Assembly (NCBI RefSeq): GCF_900115125.1
Contig: NZ_FOVJ01000003.1
Span: 248,001-312,000, forward strand
Direction of reading: 5' to 3'
DNA from: Nitrosospira briensis
GTDB lineage: Bacteria > Pseudomonadota > Gammaproteobacteria > Burkholderiales > Nitrosomonadaceae
DNA: 64,000 nt
The notes under the pieces were generated by a model. That model did no database searches and had not been told where the DNA came from. It was given only the letters and a program-made list of their open reading frames with translations. Shown here piece after piece: positions 8,889-19,018 of this stretch (position 1 is the stretch's first letter; each line of letters starts with the position of its first letter). Both the position numbers and the translations under genes were made by a program.

Positions 8889-9314
8889 TTATTTGATAAG
8901 CAGCACCGGTATTGTAGCCAGCTGCATGATCCTGCTGGCTACCGAGCCCAGCAAGATCCCCTTGACTGCGCCAAGCCCACGGGGCCCCATGATTATTTGA
9001 TCGCAATCAATTTCCTCCGCATAACGCAGAATCATATCCGGCGGAGTCCCCGCCGTGATATGAAACCGGCACGCAATCCCCGCCCTCTCTAGTAACTCGC
9101 GCGCTGGCCGAAGCTCTTTCAAGCCTTCTTCCTGGTAATACAGATCAATACTCTCCTTGTCTATGAACATGGGTACATTCCCGCGCAATGGATATTGCAC
9201 ATTCAACAAGTGGATTTCCGGCACTTCCTTATACCAGCCGATCAGTTTGATGAATTCACCAACCGCTTTAACGGATGTGTCCGAGCCATCAACCGGCAAC
9301 AGGAATTTCAACAC
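8889..9314 (-). CDS. Universal stress protein (UspA family)
   Basis: Single Usp domain of about 141 residues. The N-terminal FLLPVDGSDTSVKAV carries the nucleotide-contacting Asp, and the C-terminal GPRGLGAVKGILLGSVA fits the ATP-binding Gly pattern (GxxG-9x-GS), so this is probably an ATP-binding type. I start it at GTG 9314 because AAGGAG sits six bases upstream; the open frame extends five codons further to a TTG inside that ribosome binding site. It lies just upstream (in transcription) of the pilin gene, with a 25-base gap. Usp proteins are commonly stress-induced, but no control site is visible. Confidence 0.88.
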   Translation of the reverse strand: MLKFLLPVDGSDTSVKAVGEFIKLIGWYKEVPEIHLLNVQYPLRGNVPMFIDKESIDLYYQEEGLKELRPARELLERAGIACRFHITAGTPPDMILRYAEEIDCDQIIMGPRGLGAVKGILLGSVASRIMQLATIPVLLIK

Positions 9315-9352
9315 ACTGTTCTCCTTCAATATCTGATAGCTAATGCGGACAG

Positions 9353-10075
9353 CTACAGAGGTTTGTTTATATCATCCGCCAGATCGACAGGCGCGGTTTT
9401 TGTCTTCGCCCGCGATGCGAACCATCTACCGGTAGTCACGACCAGCAGCGCGCCGCATACGGGGGCAAGCCAATGCAGATAACCAGCGTTCGTATTAACC
9501 CACTCTTTGCTCACCGCGTCGGTCACGCTCATATCCCCGGCGATCCAGCCCAGCAGGCCCGCCCCGATAAAGATGGTGATGGGAAAGCGATCCATGAGCT
9601 TCATCACCAACTTACTACCCAGTACAATGATGGGCACACTTACTACCAAACCGAAAACGACGAGGCTCAGGCTGTCCCTGGCTGCTCCGGCAATGGCAAT
9701 CACGTTATCGAGACTCATCACGGCATCGGCAATGATGATAGTCTTGATTGCGCCGAGCAATGTGGTACTTGCGTCGATGTGGTGACCATTATTCGCCGGT
9801 TCGGGCTGAAGCAGCCTGGTGCCGATCCACAACAGCAGCACTGCGGCGAGAATTTTCAGGAACGGAATTGCCAGGAGATTAAGGGCAAAGAAAACCAGCA
9901 CCACGCGCAGGGCAATGGCACCGAATACGCCCCAGAAAATCCCGAGATTACGTTGCTTCTCCGGCAGCCGCCGGCATGCAAGGGCAATGACAACCGCGTT
10001 ATCGCCGCCCAAAACGATATCGATGGCGATAATCTGGAGTACCGCGACCCAGAATTCCGGACTGGCGACGTCCAT
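9353..10075 (-). CDS. TerC / YjbE family integral membrane protein
   Basis: 240 residues with about seven hydrophobic helices. The family signature is AIDIVLGGDNAVVIALACR near the N-terminus, whose acidic residue in the membrane is proposed to bind metal, and the second-half DAVMSLDNVIAIAGAA, an internal repeat of the same motif. TerC/YjbE proteins are implicated in manganese export and in metal loading of secreted proteins. The yybP-ykoY manganese riboswitch often sits ahead of such genes. The ~100-base upstream region here is too short and lacks its conserved core, so I do not call one. Confidence 0.85.
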   Translation of the reverse strand: MDVASPEFWVAVLQIIAIDIVLGGDNAVVIALACRRLPEKQRNLGIFWGVFGAIALRVVLVFFALNLLAIPFLKILAAVLLLWIGTRLLQPEPANNGHHIDASTTLLGAIKTIIIADAVMSLDNVIAIAGAARDSLSLVVFGLVVSVPIIVLGSKLVMKLMDRFPITIFIGAGLLGWIAGDMSVTDAVSKEWVNTNAGYLHWLAPVCGALLVVTTGRWFASRAKTKTAPVDLADDINKPL

Positions 10076-10155
10076 AAATAATCTCTGAAAATGAAGTGGC
10101 TACTTGAGCGCAGATAAGAAATTCAGCCTTACCGGTTCACTGGATCGCTACCGGG

Positions 10156-10164
10156 ATTATACCA
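10156..10164 (-). promoter_or_regulatory. Putative extended -10 promoter of the TerC-family gene
   Basis: On the minus strand TGGTATAAT gives a consensus TATAAT (10156-10161) preceded by the TGn extension, about 80 bases upstream of the start at 10075. No good -35 hexamer is seen, as expected for extended -10 promoters. It lies just past the end of the patatin gene. Confidence 0.5.
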
Positions 10165-10173
10165 GCGTCCGCC

Positions 10174-11340
10174 TCACTGCCTTGTGTTGACGCACAGGAA
10201 CTGCAGAATTTGGGATCTGCGCGGCATGGCGTCCTGATACCCCAGCTCAATCAGTGCGCGGCAGAACGGTTCCTCAAACAGCACATAGCTCAGAAGCGCC
10301 GAGCCGTCCCGCCTCATTGCTCCAATCGCACGATAAAAAAGCCGCAAGGTACGCGGTAGCGTATGAGCGTATTGCGCTGCAATCTTGTTGATCTCCACGC
10401 TGGGGGAAATTACCATCGATTCGATCCGGCGCAGCTTCACGTCGTTATTTTTCAGCTTCTCGTCGGGGATCATCAGGAGAGTATTGTTGATGCGTTGCAG
10501 GCGTTCCAGATCGACGTCAAGACTGTCCAGAAAAATACTGCCCATAACGTGACCTCCTATCTGTGCCAATGTGGGGTAGCTGTCTACTTTCTCTCGTTCA
10601 GGCTGCGTTTCGACGGCCTTGCGCACGCCTATCACCAGCACACGGTCCGCGCCCAGATGCAGCGCGGGACTGATAGGTGCGAGCTGGCGCATGGAGCCGT
10701 CCCCGAAATATTCACGATTGAGCCTTACAGCGGGAAAAAGGAGGGGAATGGCGGAGGACGCCAGCAGGTGTTCAATCCCGATGCGCGCCGAGAGGCCGAT
10801 GCGGCGTTCCCGTTTCCAGGGTGCGATGTCATCCGCCCCCTGATAGAACGTAACCGATTGCCCGGACGTATAGCCCCAGGCTGTGATGCCAAGCGCATGC
10901 AGGGCTCCCGCGTCTATACTCCGCTGTATGCCGCGAAGCGGCAGACTATGCTTCAGTAGATCGGCAAGCGGCGAATTGTCCAGGAGGGAAACCGCGCTGC
11001 GCTTTCCGAGGCTGCCCAGGAGTAGCGAAGCCAGCCAGCGTGCGGCATTTCCGTAGGCGCCAATGGGATCGGAACGATAGGCCTTGCTTACGTGCGCATT
11101 CTCCCACACTGTCGATAGCTTCCGAACGCCTTCCTGAAAATTGCGGGCGGAAAGCGCGAGACTGGCGGCATTCAATGCCCCGGCGGAAGTTCCACAAATG
11201 ACCGGGAAGGGATTGCGCGTCCTTTTGGGCAACATATCAGCGATGGCTCGCAGCACTCCTGCCTGATACGCTGCGCGTGCCCCACCGCCAGTCAATACAA
11301 GACCGACCTTGGGCGTCAGCGATGGTTGCATCAGGCTCAA
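10174..11340 (-). CDS. Patatin-like phospholipase (RssA-like)
   Basis: 388-residue alpha/beta hydrolase of the patatin family. The oxyanion loop is LTGGGARAAYQAG, the nucleophile motif is GTSAG (ICGTSAGALNAA), and the catalytic aspartate lies in FGDGSMRQ, so the Ser-Asp dyad is complete. This form, with the ~60-residue C-terminal extension after the catalytic domain, is common in betaproteobacteria; the substrate (phospholipid or lysolipid) is not known. No signal peptide is evident, so it is probably cytosolic or peripheral to the inner membrane. The start at ATG 11340 fits the family N-terminus. Confidence 0.88.
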   Translation of the reverse strand: MSLMQPSLTPKVGLVLTGGGARAAYQAGVLRAIADMLPKRTRNPFPVICGTSAGALNAASLALSARNFQEGVRKLSTVWENAHVSKAYRSDPIGAYGNAARWLASLLLGSLGKRSAVSLLDNSPLADLLKHSLPLRGIQRSIDAGALHALGITAWGYTSGQSVTFYQGADDIAPWKRERRIGLSARIGIEHLLASSAIPLLFPAVRLNREYFGDGSMRQLAPISPALHLGADRVLVIGVRKAVETQPEREKVDSYPTLAQIGGHVMGSIFLDSLDVDLERLQRINNTLLMIPDEKLKNNDVKLRRIESMVISPSVEINKIAAQYAHTLPRTLRLFYRAIGAMRRDGSALLSYVLFEEPFCRALIELGYQDAMPRRSQILQFLCVNTRQ

Positions 11341-11511
11341 GCGGCCAATGCCGTGCCTGCGTTTCTCGCAGCTAATGCGAGGCTACACAGGATAAAGTCG
11401 TTCAGGGTTCGAGAGATTTCGACTGCTCCATAAACTTTGGCTGGATGCCGGAGGACCGGTCCTGACACTATTCCATATCCTAATTCAAACAGAAGATCAG
11501 GGACGATAATT

Positions 11512-12909
11512 TTAATTCTGTTTGCCCGCCCCTGTCATATGCTCCGGCCTTACCCAGTTTTCAAATTGCCCGGCTGTAACATGGCCGGATGCAATCGCCG
11601 CCTCTTTCAGCGTTGTTCCCTCGCGATGCGCCTTTTTAGCGATTTCCGCTGCCTTGTCATAGCCGATGTAGGGTGTGAGCGCCGTCACCAGCATCAACGA
11701 ATTACGCATCAATTCGTCAATGCGATCGACATTGGCGCTTATCCCTTTTGCACAATTATCGTTGAAGCTGATTATTCCATCCCCGAGCAGGCGAACACTT
11801 TGCAGAAAATTGTGAATGATTAGCGGTTTCATGACGTTGAGCTCGAAGTTTCCCATCGAACCGCCAAAATTAATCGCTACATCGTTGCCCATCACCTGGC
11901 AGCACAGCATCGTCATTGCCTCTGATTGAGTCGGATTGACTTTTCCCGGCATGATGGAGCTGCCCGGTTCGTTTTCCGGGATTTTCAATTCGCCGATGCC
12001 ACAGCGTGGCCCGGAGGCAAGCCAGCGTATATCATTCGCGACTTTCATCAAGGACGCCGCCAGGGTCTTCAGCGCGCCGTGAGCATGGACCAGCGCATCG
12101 TTCGCCGCCAAAGCCTCAAATTTGTTGCGAGCTGTGACAAAGGGCAAGCTCGTCAGTTCCGCCAATTCCGCTGCCACACGCACGGCGAACTCTGGATGGG
12201 TATTAAGTCCTGTGCCGACAGCGGTACCGCCCAAGGCAAGTTCATACAGATGCGGAAGCGATGCCTCCATATGCTCCAGGCCGTGGTCCAGTTGTGAAAC
12301 ATAAGCCGAGAATTCCTGTCCTAATGTCAGGGGCGTTGCATCCTGTAAATGGGTACGGCCAATTTTGACGACGCCTGAAAATTCCTCAGCCTTGGCGGCC
12401 AGCGTTCCGCGAAGCGCGACGATGGAGGGTATTAACTGATGATTGATCGACTGTGCCGCAGCCACGTGCATGGCGGAAGGAAATACGTCGTTGGATGACT
12501 GTCCCTTATTCACCTCATCGTTGGGATGGATCTTGCATTCGTGCCCCCGCCCGCCGCCCAGCAACTCGGAAGCACGATTCGCCAACACCTCGTTCATATT
12601 CATGTTGGTCTGGGTTCCCGAGCCCGTCTGCCATACCAGCAAAGGGAATTCCGCATCGTGACAGCCTGAAATCACCTCATCGGCCGCGCGAATGATGGCC
12701 GCGGCGTTATCGGGAGCGAGCAGGCCCAGGTCGCAGTTAACGCTTGCCGCTGCACGTTTCACCAGTGCCAGCGCGTGAAGCAGCGCGAGAGGCATCCGTT
12801 CGCCGGAAATTCTGAAGTTCTGCAAGGAACGTTGTGTCTGCGCGCCCCATAGGGCAGCGACAGGCACGTGCACCATGCCCATGGTGTCCTGTTCTTCGCG
12901 GTAATTCAT
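11512..12909 (-). CDS. fumC: Fumarate hydratase, class II
   Basis: 465-residue iron-independent fumarase interconverting fumarate and malate in the TCA cycle. The superfamily signature [11 protein letters not shown] with the catalytic serine loop is present, and [44 protein letters not shown] and the [20 protein letters not shown] histidine region match FumC. Length is standard. It is flanked by the patatin gene downstream and a small acidic protein upstream, with no obvious operon partner. Confidence 0.96.
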   Translation of the reverse strand: MNYREEQDTMGMVHVPVAALWGAQTQRSLQNFRISGERMPLALLHALALVKRAAASVNCDLGLLAPDNAAAIIRAADEVISGCHDAEFPLLVWQTGSGTQTNMNMNEVLANRASELLGGGRGHECKIHPNDEVNKGQSSNDVFPSAMHVAAAQSINHQLIPSIVALRGTLAAKAEEFSGVVKIGRTHLQDATPLTLGQEFSAYVSQLDHGLEHMEASLPHLYELALGGTAVGTGLNTHPEFAVRVAAELAELTSLPFVTARNKFEALAANDALVHAHGALKTLAASLMKVANDIRWLASGPRCGIGELKIPENEPGSSIMPGKVNPTQSEAMTMLCCQVMGNDVAINFGGSMGNFELNVMKPLIIHNFLQSVRLLGDGIISFNDNCAKGISANVDRIDELMRNSLMLVTALTPYIGYDKAAEIAKKAHREGTTLKEAAIASGHVTAGQFENWVRPEHMTGAGKQN

Positions 12910-13181
12910 GGAGACCTTCGATTAGAGAGACGATTGAGGCAGATCAAGGAAGAAGGAAGAAATGGCAAGATGGAAGCCGGTTTTATCAATCGATAAATAC
13001 CGGGGAACCATAAACGGCCCTGGTTACCCGGCCAGCCCACGCATCTGCTTTTCTGGCGTCCGCGTTTTTTTACCATCGCACGCAGCTCTGCTGGCTCTGG
13101 CAGCGGATTATCTACGGCTCTTCTGGAAAAGTATATCGCCGGGTAGCTAAAGTTAAACCTGCGAGAGCAAAAGCCTGCAGA

Positions 13182-13460
13182 TCAGTCCTCGAGACGGAAC
13201 GACACTTCCCCCGGTTGACCCGTTTCGGGATCAATCCAGTCCGATATACCAATCTCTTCCTCGGCCTGCTCCAGTGTTTCCCCAGGTTCATAATCCGATT
13301 CAGCGTTGTATTCCATATCCTGGATGGCTTCGAGTAAGGTAGGAAAGGGACCGAAAACCTTGTCACTCTCCTTTTCATCATGCCAGTAAAAGCCATCTGG
13401 ACGTTCAACAATGCGGGTGGTGTCGTAATCGCGTGACGCTTGTGGAATTGTATGAGCCAT
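13182..13460 (-). CDS. Small acidic hypothetical protein
   Basis: 92 residues, strongly acidic in the second half (several DPE, EEE and ED clusters). It starts at ATG 13460 with GGAGG five to nine bases upstream, a good start. The N-terminal half, VERPDGFYWHDEKESDKVFGPFPTLLEAIQDM, looks like a small folded unit resembling short conserved betaproteobacterial proteins of unknown function. I assign no function. It lies between fumC and the Lys-rich H1-like gene on the same strand. Confidence 0.72.
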   Translation of the reverse strand: MAHTIPQASRDYDTTRIVERPDGFYWHDEKESDKVFGPFPTLLEAIQDMEYNAESDYEPGETLEQAEEEIGISDWIDPETGQPGEVSFRLED

Positions 13461-13679
13461 GCCGTACCTCCACTAAGATTTACAGATTGAATTCAAGTTA
13501 ATCCTAACCTCGTCCGTAAAATTGTACCAGCGTAAATAATTCATGTATAGCGAAGACCGGCTGTTCTTGACTCCCAAATGACACCGGCGCAGTGGGCAAC
13601 GTGTCCTGGTTGTTCAAGGAGCAAAAAACAGGAGTAAAAAACCTTTGCGGTTTCCAGGAGGAAGCCGGTCTTCATGTGA

Positions 13680-13726
13680 AAAACCTGCGGATCAGCCTTT
13701 CAGCTTGTCAGGTGAGGCTGATCCGC
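13680..13726 (-). terminator. Intrinsic terminator of the H1-like gene
   Basis: A perfect 12-base stem, GCGGATCAGCCT paired with AGGCTGATCCGC (13715-13726 with 13687-13698), encloses a 16-base loop. Reading on the minus strand it is followed by AGGTTTTTC, a short T-run. It starts 18 bases after the stop codon of the Lys-rich gene, the expected position. Confidence 0.8.
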
Positions 13727-13743
13727 AACGCTGGACGTCAAGC

Positions 13744-14307
13744 TCAAGAGTTTGAGCCCGAAAGGGGAAAGGGCCAACTTGCGGCAGGGCTGGTGGCTAA
13801 TTCAGGCGTTTTTTTTTCTGCTGATTTCTTCGTTTTTTTCTCTGATATGGTTTTTGCAGAGGACGTTTCCCCTCCGGATTTCTTTGTGCTCCCTTTTTTG
13901 CCTGAATCGGTTTTCTTCGCCGACTTATCTTTCTTTACCGCTGATTTTTTCTCGGCCTTCTTTTCGGCTTTTTTCTCAGCCTTCTTCTTTTCAGTCTTTT
14001 TTTCAGCCTTCTTGTCCGCTTTTTTCTCAACAGGTTTCTTGCCTGCTGTTTTTTTGGCCGGGGTTTCTTCTTTTGCCGAAACCTTTTCCGAAGCTGTGGC
14101 CGAGCTTTTGGTCGAGGTTGCAGCCCTGGCTACGGGTTTTTTGGCTGGAGCGGCGGTCTTGCCCTCAGACTTTTTTTCCGTTTTTTTTTCATCCGTTTCC
14201 TTTGCCGGCGTTTTCTTGACTGGAGCTTCCTTAACCGCAGGCTTTTTTACAGCCGTTGATTTCTTGTCGTCAGGTTTTGTTGCCGCGGGTTTCTTGGTCG
14301 TTGCCAT
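13744..14307 (-). CDS. Histone H1-like Lys/Ala/Pro-rich protein
   Basis: 187 residues made almost entirely of Lys, Ala, Pro, Thr, Ser and Glu, with repeated KKPA, AEKK and KKTE patterns (for example runs of EKKAEKKAEKK in the middle). The composition and pattern are those of bacterial histone H1-like / AlgP-like C-terminal domains, which bind DNA non-specifically and are probably disordered. The last 15 residues (ELATSPAASWPFPLSGSNS) are not basic. ATG 14307 has GGAGG five bases upstream; a GTG two codons earlier overlaps that site. A good terminator follows. Function in nucleoid organisation is inferred from composition only. Confidence 0.8.
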   Translation of the reverse strand: MATTKKPAATKPDDKKSTAVKKPAVKEAPVKKTPAKETDEKKTEKKSEGKTAAPAKKPVARAATSTKSSATASEKVSAKEETPAKKTAGKKPVEKKADKKAEKKTEKKKAEKKAEKKAEKKSAVKKDKSAKKTDSGKKGSTKKSGGETSSAKTISEKKTKKSAEKKTPELATSPAASWPFPLSGSNS

Positions 14308-14596
14308 TTCCACCTCCAGATTAAGGTTACACGGGATTTACAACTTGCTATGTTTACTACACTTACCGCTACGCAAATATAGACAAACAGGGACCGCGGA
14401 TATCGGCGAACTGTAACCCCCGGAGCTCGCTTCAGGCAATGCCGCCTTGCCCGCTGTTGTTGCAAGACGGGCAGGCGCATCCGGCTTTCGCTTTCGGAAA
14501 TTCATGGCATATCACTGCTGACATCAATCAGGCTTTCCCTCATTCAACCAAAAGCTCATTCTTCTCGTGCTGTTTCTGCATGTCAATTTCGTTTCC

Positions 14597-15760
14597 CTAG
14601 TCCCAGCTTAGCACACCGCCAGTCTGATATTCGGTAACACGCGTCTCAAAAAAGTTCTTTTCTTTCTTCAGATCAACCATTTCGGACATCCATGGAAAAG
14701 GATTGCCCGCTCCCGGATAGAGAATGTCCAGACCGATCTGCTGACAGCGGCGATTGGCGATATAGCGCAAGTATTCCTTGAACATCGGCGCATTCAATCC
14801 AAGCACACCACGCGGCAGCGTATCCTCCGCATAACGATATTCCAGTTCCACCGCTTTCTTTATCAATGCACTGATTTCATCGCGGAACGCCTTGGTCCAC
14901 AAATGCGGATTTTCCATCTTGATCTGATTAACGACATCGATGCCGAAATTGCAGTGCATGGACTCGTCCCGCAGAATGTACTGATACTGCTCCGCTGCAC
15001 CCATCATCTTGTTCTGCCTTCCCAGCGCCAGGATCTGTATGAAGCCGACATAAAAGAACATGCCTTCCATGATGCAGGCGAATACGATCAGGCTTCTCAG
15101 CAGCTTCTGATCAGCTTCTGGTGTGCCTGTCTTGAACGCCGGATCGGTAAGCGTGTCAATGAACGGAATCAGGAACTCGTCCTTTTCGCGGATTGACGCC
15201 ACTTCATGATAGGCGTTGAAAATCTCGCCCTCGTCCAATCCGAGTGATTCGACGATGTACTGATAAGCATGCGTATGGATCGCCTCTTCGAATGCCTGGC
15301 GCAACAAATATTGCCGGCATTCAGGGTTGGTGATGTGGCGGTAGGTCCCCAGCACAATATTGTTGGCCGCAAGTGAATCAGCGGTGACAAAAAAGCCCAG
15401 ATTACGTTTAACCAGCCGGCGCTCGTCCTCGGTGAGCCCCTCGGGATCTCTCCACAAGGCGATGTCGCGGCTCATGTTGATTTCCTGCGGCATCCAGTGG
15501 TTTGCGCAGGCGGAGAGATATTTTTCCCATGCCCACCTGTACTTGAATGGCACCAACTGGTTGACATCGGCCTTGCAATTGATAATACGCTTGTCTTCCA
15601 CCGATATGCGCCGATTCACATCTGCGGCCTGATGTTCATCGGTATTCTTCGCTTCAATTCCGTTGGTGCTCCCCGGGCCATCCTGCAGGCTCAGCCTTGA
15701 TGCAGCGCCATTCATCCGCGGCGTTTCCGATTGCACTGTTTCATCCTCGAATGTCAGCAT
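14597..15760 (-). CDS. nrdB: Ribonucleotide reductase class Ia, beta subunit
   Basis: 387-residue di-iron / tyrosyl radical subunit. Metal ligands are visible as [34 protein letters not shown] and [13 protein letters not shown] (E...ExxH...E...ExxH pattern). An AGGAGAAAAGT ribosome binding site precedes ATG 15760. nrdA ends 34 bases upstream, so the two form one operon. Together they reduce ribonucleoside diphosphates to deoxyribonucleotides aerobically. The ~60 N-terminal residues before [19 protein letters not shown] are extra relative to the core fold and look disordered. Confidence 0.96.
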   Translation of the reverse strand: MLTFEDETVQSETPRMNGAASRLSLQDGPGSTNGIEAKNTDEHQAADVNRRISVEDKRIINCKADVNQLVPFKYRWAWEKYLSACANHWMPQEINMSRDIALWRDPEGLTEDERRLVKRNLGFFVTADSLAANNIVLGTYRHITNPECRQYLLRQAFEEAIHTHAYQYIVESLGLDEGEIFNAYHEVASIREKDEFLIPFIDTLTDPAFKTGTPEADQKLLRSLIVFACIMEGMFFYVGFIQILALGRQNKMMGAAEQYQYILRDESMHCNFGIDVVNQIKMENPHLWTKAFRDEISALIKKAVELEYRYAEDTLPRGVLGLNAPMFKEYLRYIANRRCQQIGLDILYPGAGNPFPWMSEMVDLKKEKNFFETRVTEYQTGGVLSWD

Positions 15761-15794
15761 ACTTTTCTCCTTTTATTTACGTCACGAATATTGA

Positions 15795-18656
15795 TCATTG
15801 GCACGACTCGCACTCGGGATCATCAATGGAACAATATTTTACGTCGGTTGCAGGTGACGCACTGATGGAAGTGAGGCTCCCTTCCGCAGATACGGCGTTC
15901 AAGGCGCCGCCCTTGACCGTGGATTTTTCCGCGGAAGTTGCTCCGAGCGAGCGCAAATAGTAGGTGGTTTTCAGGCCGCGCAGCCAAGCCAGTTTGTAGG
16001 CCTCATCCAGCTTCTTCCCGGAAACCCCAGACATATAGATATTCAGCGACTGCGCCTGATCGATCCATTTCTGCCGCCGTGATGCCGCTTCGATCAGCCA
16101 CTGCGGTTCCACCTCGAAGGCGGTTGCGTAAAGCCGGCGAAGGTCGGCGGGTATGCGGTCTATCTTCCCCAGGGCGCCATCGAAATAATTGAGGTCGGCA
16201 ATCATCACCTCGTCCCAGAGTCCCAGCTTCTTCAGGTCGTTTACCAGGTACTCGCCAGCCATGGTGAACTCCCCGGATAAATTGGATTTGACGTAAAGAT
16301 TCTGAAACGTCGGTTCGATGCTCGCGGATACGCCGATGATATTGGAAATGGTTGCCGTCGGTGCAATTGCCAGGCAGTTGGAATTGCGCATGCCGTGATT
16401 CCTGATGCGCTCGCGCAATGCGTCCCAATCCAGGGTAGCGGACATATCCACCTCGACATATCCGCCGCGTTCTTCACGCAACAGGTCGAGCGTGTCCTGA
16501 GGCAGAATCCCCCGATCCCACAGACTGCCGCGATAGGAGGCATAGCGGCCGCGCTCCGCGGCCATTTCGGTGGAAGCCCAATAGGCCTGGTAGGCAACTG
16601 CTTCCATTGCATGGTCGGCAAATTCCACAGCCTCTTTTGAAGCGTAGGGGATACGCAGCATATGCAGGCAATCCTGGAAGCCCATAATCCCCAATCCCAC
16701 CGGTCGATGCTTGAGGTTGGCATTGCGCGCCTTGGGGACGGCATAGAAATTGATGTCGATTACATTGTCCAGCATGCGCATGGCAATGCTGACAGTGCGC
16801 TTCAGCTTGTCTGCATCAAGCTTTCCTTCATGGATGTGGGCTGCGAGGTTGACCGAGCCAAGATTGCACACGGCGATTTCGTGCTCATTTGTATTCAGGG
16901 TTATCTCGGTGCAGAGATTGGAGCTATGCACTACCCCTACGTGATTTTGCGGCGAACGGACATTGCAGGCGTCCTTGAAAGTGATCCACGGATGCCCGGT
17001 TTCAAAAAGCATGCTGAGCATCTTGCGCCATAGCTGTTGCGCCGGGATTTTCTTGTACAGGCTCAGCTCGCCGCGCGCGACTTTTTCCTCGTAGGCCAGA
17101 TAGGCATCCTCGAACCGCTTGCCAAACTTTTCATGCAGATCGGGCACGTCGGAAGGCGAGAAAAGCGTCCATTCGCCGTTATCCATCACGCGCTTCATGA
17201 ACAAGTCGGGAATCCAGGTGGCTGTATTCATGTCATGGGTACGGCGGCGGTCATCGCCGGTGTTCTTGCGCAGCTCCAGAAATTCCTCGATATCCAGATG
17301 CCATGATTCCAGATAGGCGCAAACCGCGCCTTTGCGCTTGCCGCCCTGGTTCACAGCTACCGCCGTATCGGACACGACCTTGAGAAAAGGCACCACGCCC
17401 TGCGATTTGCCGTTGGTGCCCTTGATACGCGAGCCCATTGCCCGCACTGGCGTCCAGTCGTTGCCCAGTCCTCCGGCGTACTTGGCAAGCAGCGCATTTT
17501 CCTTGATCGCCTCGTAAATGCCATCCAGGTTGTCCGGCACAGTGGTGAGATAACAGGAAGACAACTGCGACCGGCGGGTTCCCGAATTAAACAGGGTCGG
17601 TGTCGAACTCATGAAATCGAAATTTGACAGCACGTGGTAGAACTCGATGGCGCGCGCCTCGCGATCGATTTCGTTCAACGCAAGCCCCATCGCGACGCGC
17701 ATGAAAAATGCCTGCGGCAGCTCGATACGCCGCTCCTGCACATGCAGAAAATAACGGTCATACAAGGTTTGCAGGCCCAGGTAGCCAAATTTGAGGTCGC
17801 GCCCCGCATCCAGGGTTTTGGCCAGGCGTGGCAGGTCAAACTGCGCCAGACGCTCATCCAGCAACTCGGCATCGATCCCGCGCCTGATGAACTCCGGGAA
17901 ATACCCGGCATAGCGGTTCGCCATTTCCTGTTGCAGGATTTCTTCCCCCAGCACCTCGAAACGAATGGTATGCAGCAGCAATCGTGCGGTGGCGTAGCTG
18001 TAGGCGGGCTCTTTTTCGATCAAGGCGCGTGCCGATAAAATCGCCGATTTTCTTACTTCCTCCATCGGCACCCCATCGTACAGGTCTTTCAATGTTGCCT
18101 TGAGTATCAGCCCGGGATTTACCACTTCGCCCAAACCCTCGCAGGAAGATTCAATCACCGTCAGCAGCCGTGCCGTATCCAGCGGGGCCTTGCGGCCATT
18201 CTCGATCACATTCAGAATGGCGGCCGGCGCTTCCACCACTCCCATTTCTTTCTGCTTCGCCCGCTTCCGCGCGCGATCCTCGCGGTAAAGCACATAAGCG
18301 CGCGCCACATCGTGCTCTCCGGAGCGCATCAGCGCGAGCTCCACCTGATCCTGAATATCCTCGATATGAAAAGTCCCGCCGGAAGGCTGGCGGCGAATCA
18401 GCGCATTCACCACATCATCCGTCAGCCGTGCCACCACTTCGCGCACCCTGGCGGACGCCACCCCTTGGCCGCCATTGACGGCGATGAATGCTTTTGTCAT
18501 CGCAATGGATATCTTGGCCGGCTCGAACGCAGCCACGGAACCATTGCGGCGTATGATCTTGTATTGAGAATATCGCGAATTCTGTGTGGAAGGGGCAGAA
18601 GAAAACTCGTGCCCGGATACGGTCGCGTGGTTTGTATTGTTTGTGGCAAGCTGCAT
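15795..18656 (-). CDS. nrdA: Ribonucleotide reductase class Ia, alpha subunit
   Basis: 953-residue catalytic subunit. An N-terminal ATP-cone (residues ~35-130, KIIRRNGSVAAFEPAKIS onwards) gives allosteric activity control. The catalytic core includes FNSGTRRSQLSSCYL with an active-site cysteine, NLCTEITLNT with the radical cysteine, and NCLAIAPTATISNIIG. The C-terminus ends CSIDDPECESCQ, with the thiol pair that exchanges with thioredoxin or glutaredoxin. It is first in the operon, with nrdB 34 bases downstream. Two NrdR-like boxes and a promoter precede it. Confidence 0.96.
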   Translation of the reverse strand: MQLATNNTNHATVSGHEFSSAPSTQNSRYSQYKIIRRNGSVAAFEPAKISIAMTKAFIAVNGGQGVASARVREVVARLTDDVVNALIRRQPSGGTFHIEDIQDQVELALMRSGEHDVARAYVLYREDRARKRAKQKEMGVVEAPAAILNVIENGRKAPLDTARLLTVIESSCEGLGEVVNPGLILKATLKDLYDGVPMEEVRKSAILSARALIEKEPAYSYATARLLLHTIRFEVLGEEILQQEMANRYAGYFPEFIRRGIDAELLDERLAQFDLPRLAKTLDAGRDLKFGYLGLQTLYDRYFLHVQERRIELPQAFFMRVAMGLALNEIDREARAIEFYHVLSNFDFMSSTPTLFNSGTRRSQLSSCYLTTVPDNLDGIYEAIKENALLAKYAGGLGNDWTPVRAMGSRIKGTNGKSQGVVPFLKVVSDTAVAVNQGGKRKGAVCAYLESWHLDIEEFLELRKNTGDDRRRTHDMNTATWIPDLFMKRVMDNGEWTLFSPSDVPDLHEKFGKRFEDAYLAYEEKVARGELSLYKKIPAQQLWRKMLSMLFETGHPWITFKDACNVRSPQNHVGVVHSSNLCTEITLNTNEHEIAVCNLGSVNLAAHIHEGKLDADKLKRTVSIAMRMLDNVIDINFYAVPKARNANLKHRPVGLGIMGFQDCLHMLRIPYASKEAVEFADHAMEAVAYQAYWASTEMAAERGRYASYRGSLWDRGILPQDTLDLLREERGGYVEVDMSATLDWDALRERIRNHGMRNSNCLAIAPTATISNIIGVSASIEPTFQNLYVKSNLSGEFTMAGEYLVNDLKKLGLWDEVMIADLNYFDGALGKIDRIPADLRRLYATAFEVEPQWLIEAASRRQKWIDQAQSLNIYMSGVSGKKLDEAYKLAWLRGLKTTYYLRSLGATSAEKSTVKGGALNAVSAEGSLTSISASPATDVKYCSIDDPECESCQ

Positions 18657-18733
18657 CTCCGATTCTCCTCATCTATATGGGAAATCTGCTTTTTCCCGGG
18701 GTTGAAGCTGGGATGCTGCGGTACTGCCATACC

Positions 18734-18817
18734 ACAACATCTAGTATTCAACTTCGATATATTTTACTACTGCTAGTGCGTTGGGGCCATAGTGCTATAT
18801 TTTTTGATGTGTGTCAA
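18734..18817 (-). promoter_or_regulatory. nrdAB promoter with two NrdR-like boxes
   Basis: Two related palindromic 16-mers start at 18734 (acaacatctagtattc) and 18766 (actactgctagtgcgt), exactly 32 bases apart, about three helical turns. Paired boxes at this spacing are the hallmark of NrdR repressor sites ahead of ribonucleotide reductase genes. Just upstream in the transcribed direction, TTGACA (minus strand, 18812-18817) and CACTAT (18789-18794) with a 17-base spacer form a plausible promoter, so bound NrdR would cover the start site and early transcript. The 18657-19018 interval otherwise holds no gene. Confidence 0.72.
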
Positions 18818-19018
18818 AAATTTTTTCGAGTGCCTGGATTTAAAGAATTACCAAATGAACGCCAAGCCATTGCGACTCCTGTGTGGTAGTAAAAGGCAGT
18901 AAAAAAACAGAAAAACATGGCTACAGCAAACCCATTCCATTCACTCCGTACTACCATGAACTATCAGGGAGGCACGGCGGAGCGACGCTCATTGCTGATA
19001 ATTTAAAATGGAGGGATT

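Noticed and set aside
10076-10173. yybP-ykoY manganese riboswitch ahead of the TerC-family gene
   Set aside because: The interval is under 100 bases and lacks the conserved core of that riboswitch.
12962-13150. 62-codon plus-strand ORF between fumC and the acidic protein
   Set aside because: No ribosome binding site and no recognisable domain.
13592-14416. 274-codon Phe/Ser-rich plus-strand frame
   Set aside because: It is the reverse shadow of the Lys-rich H1-like gene; poly-Phe composition is the artefact of antisense Lys codons.
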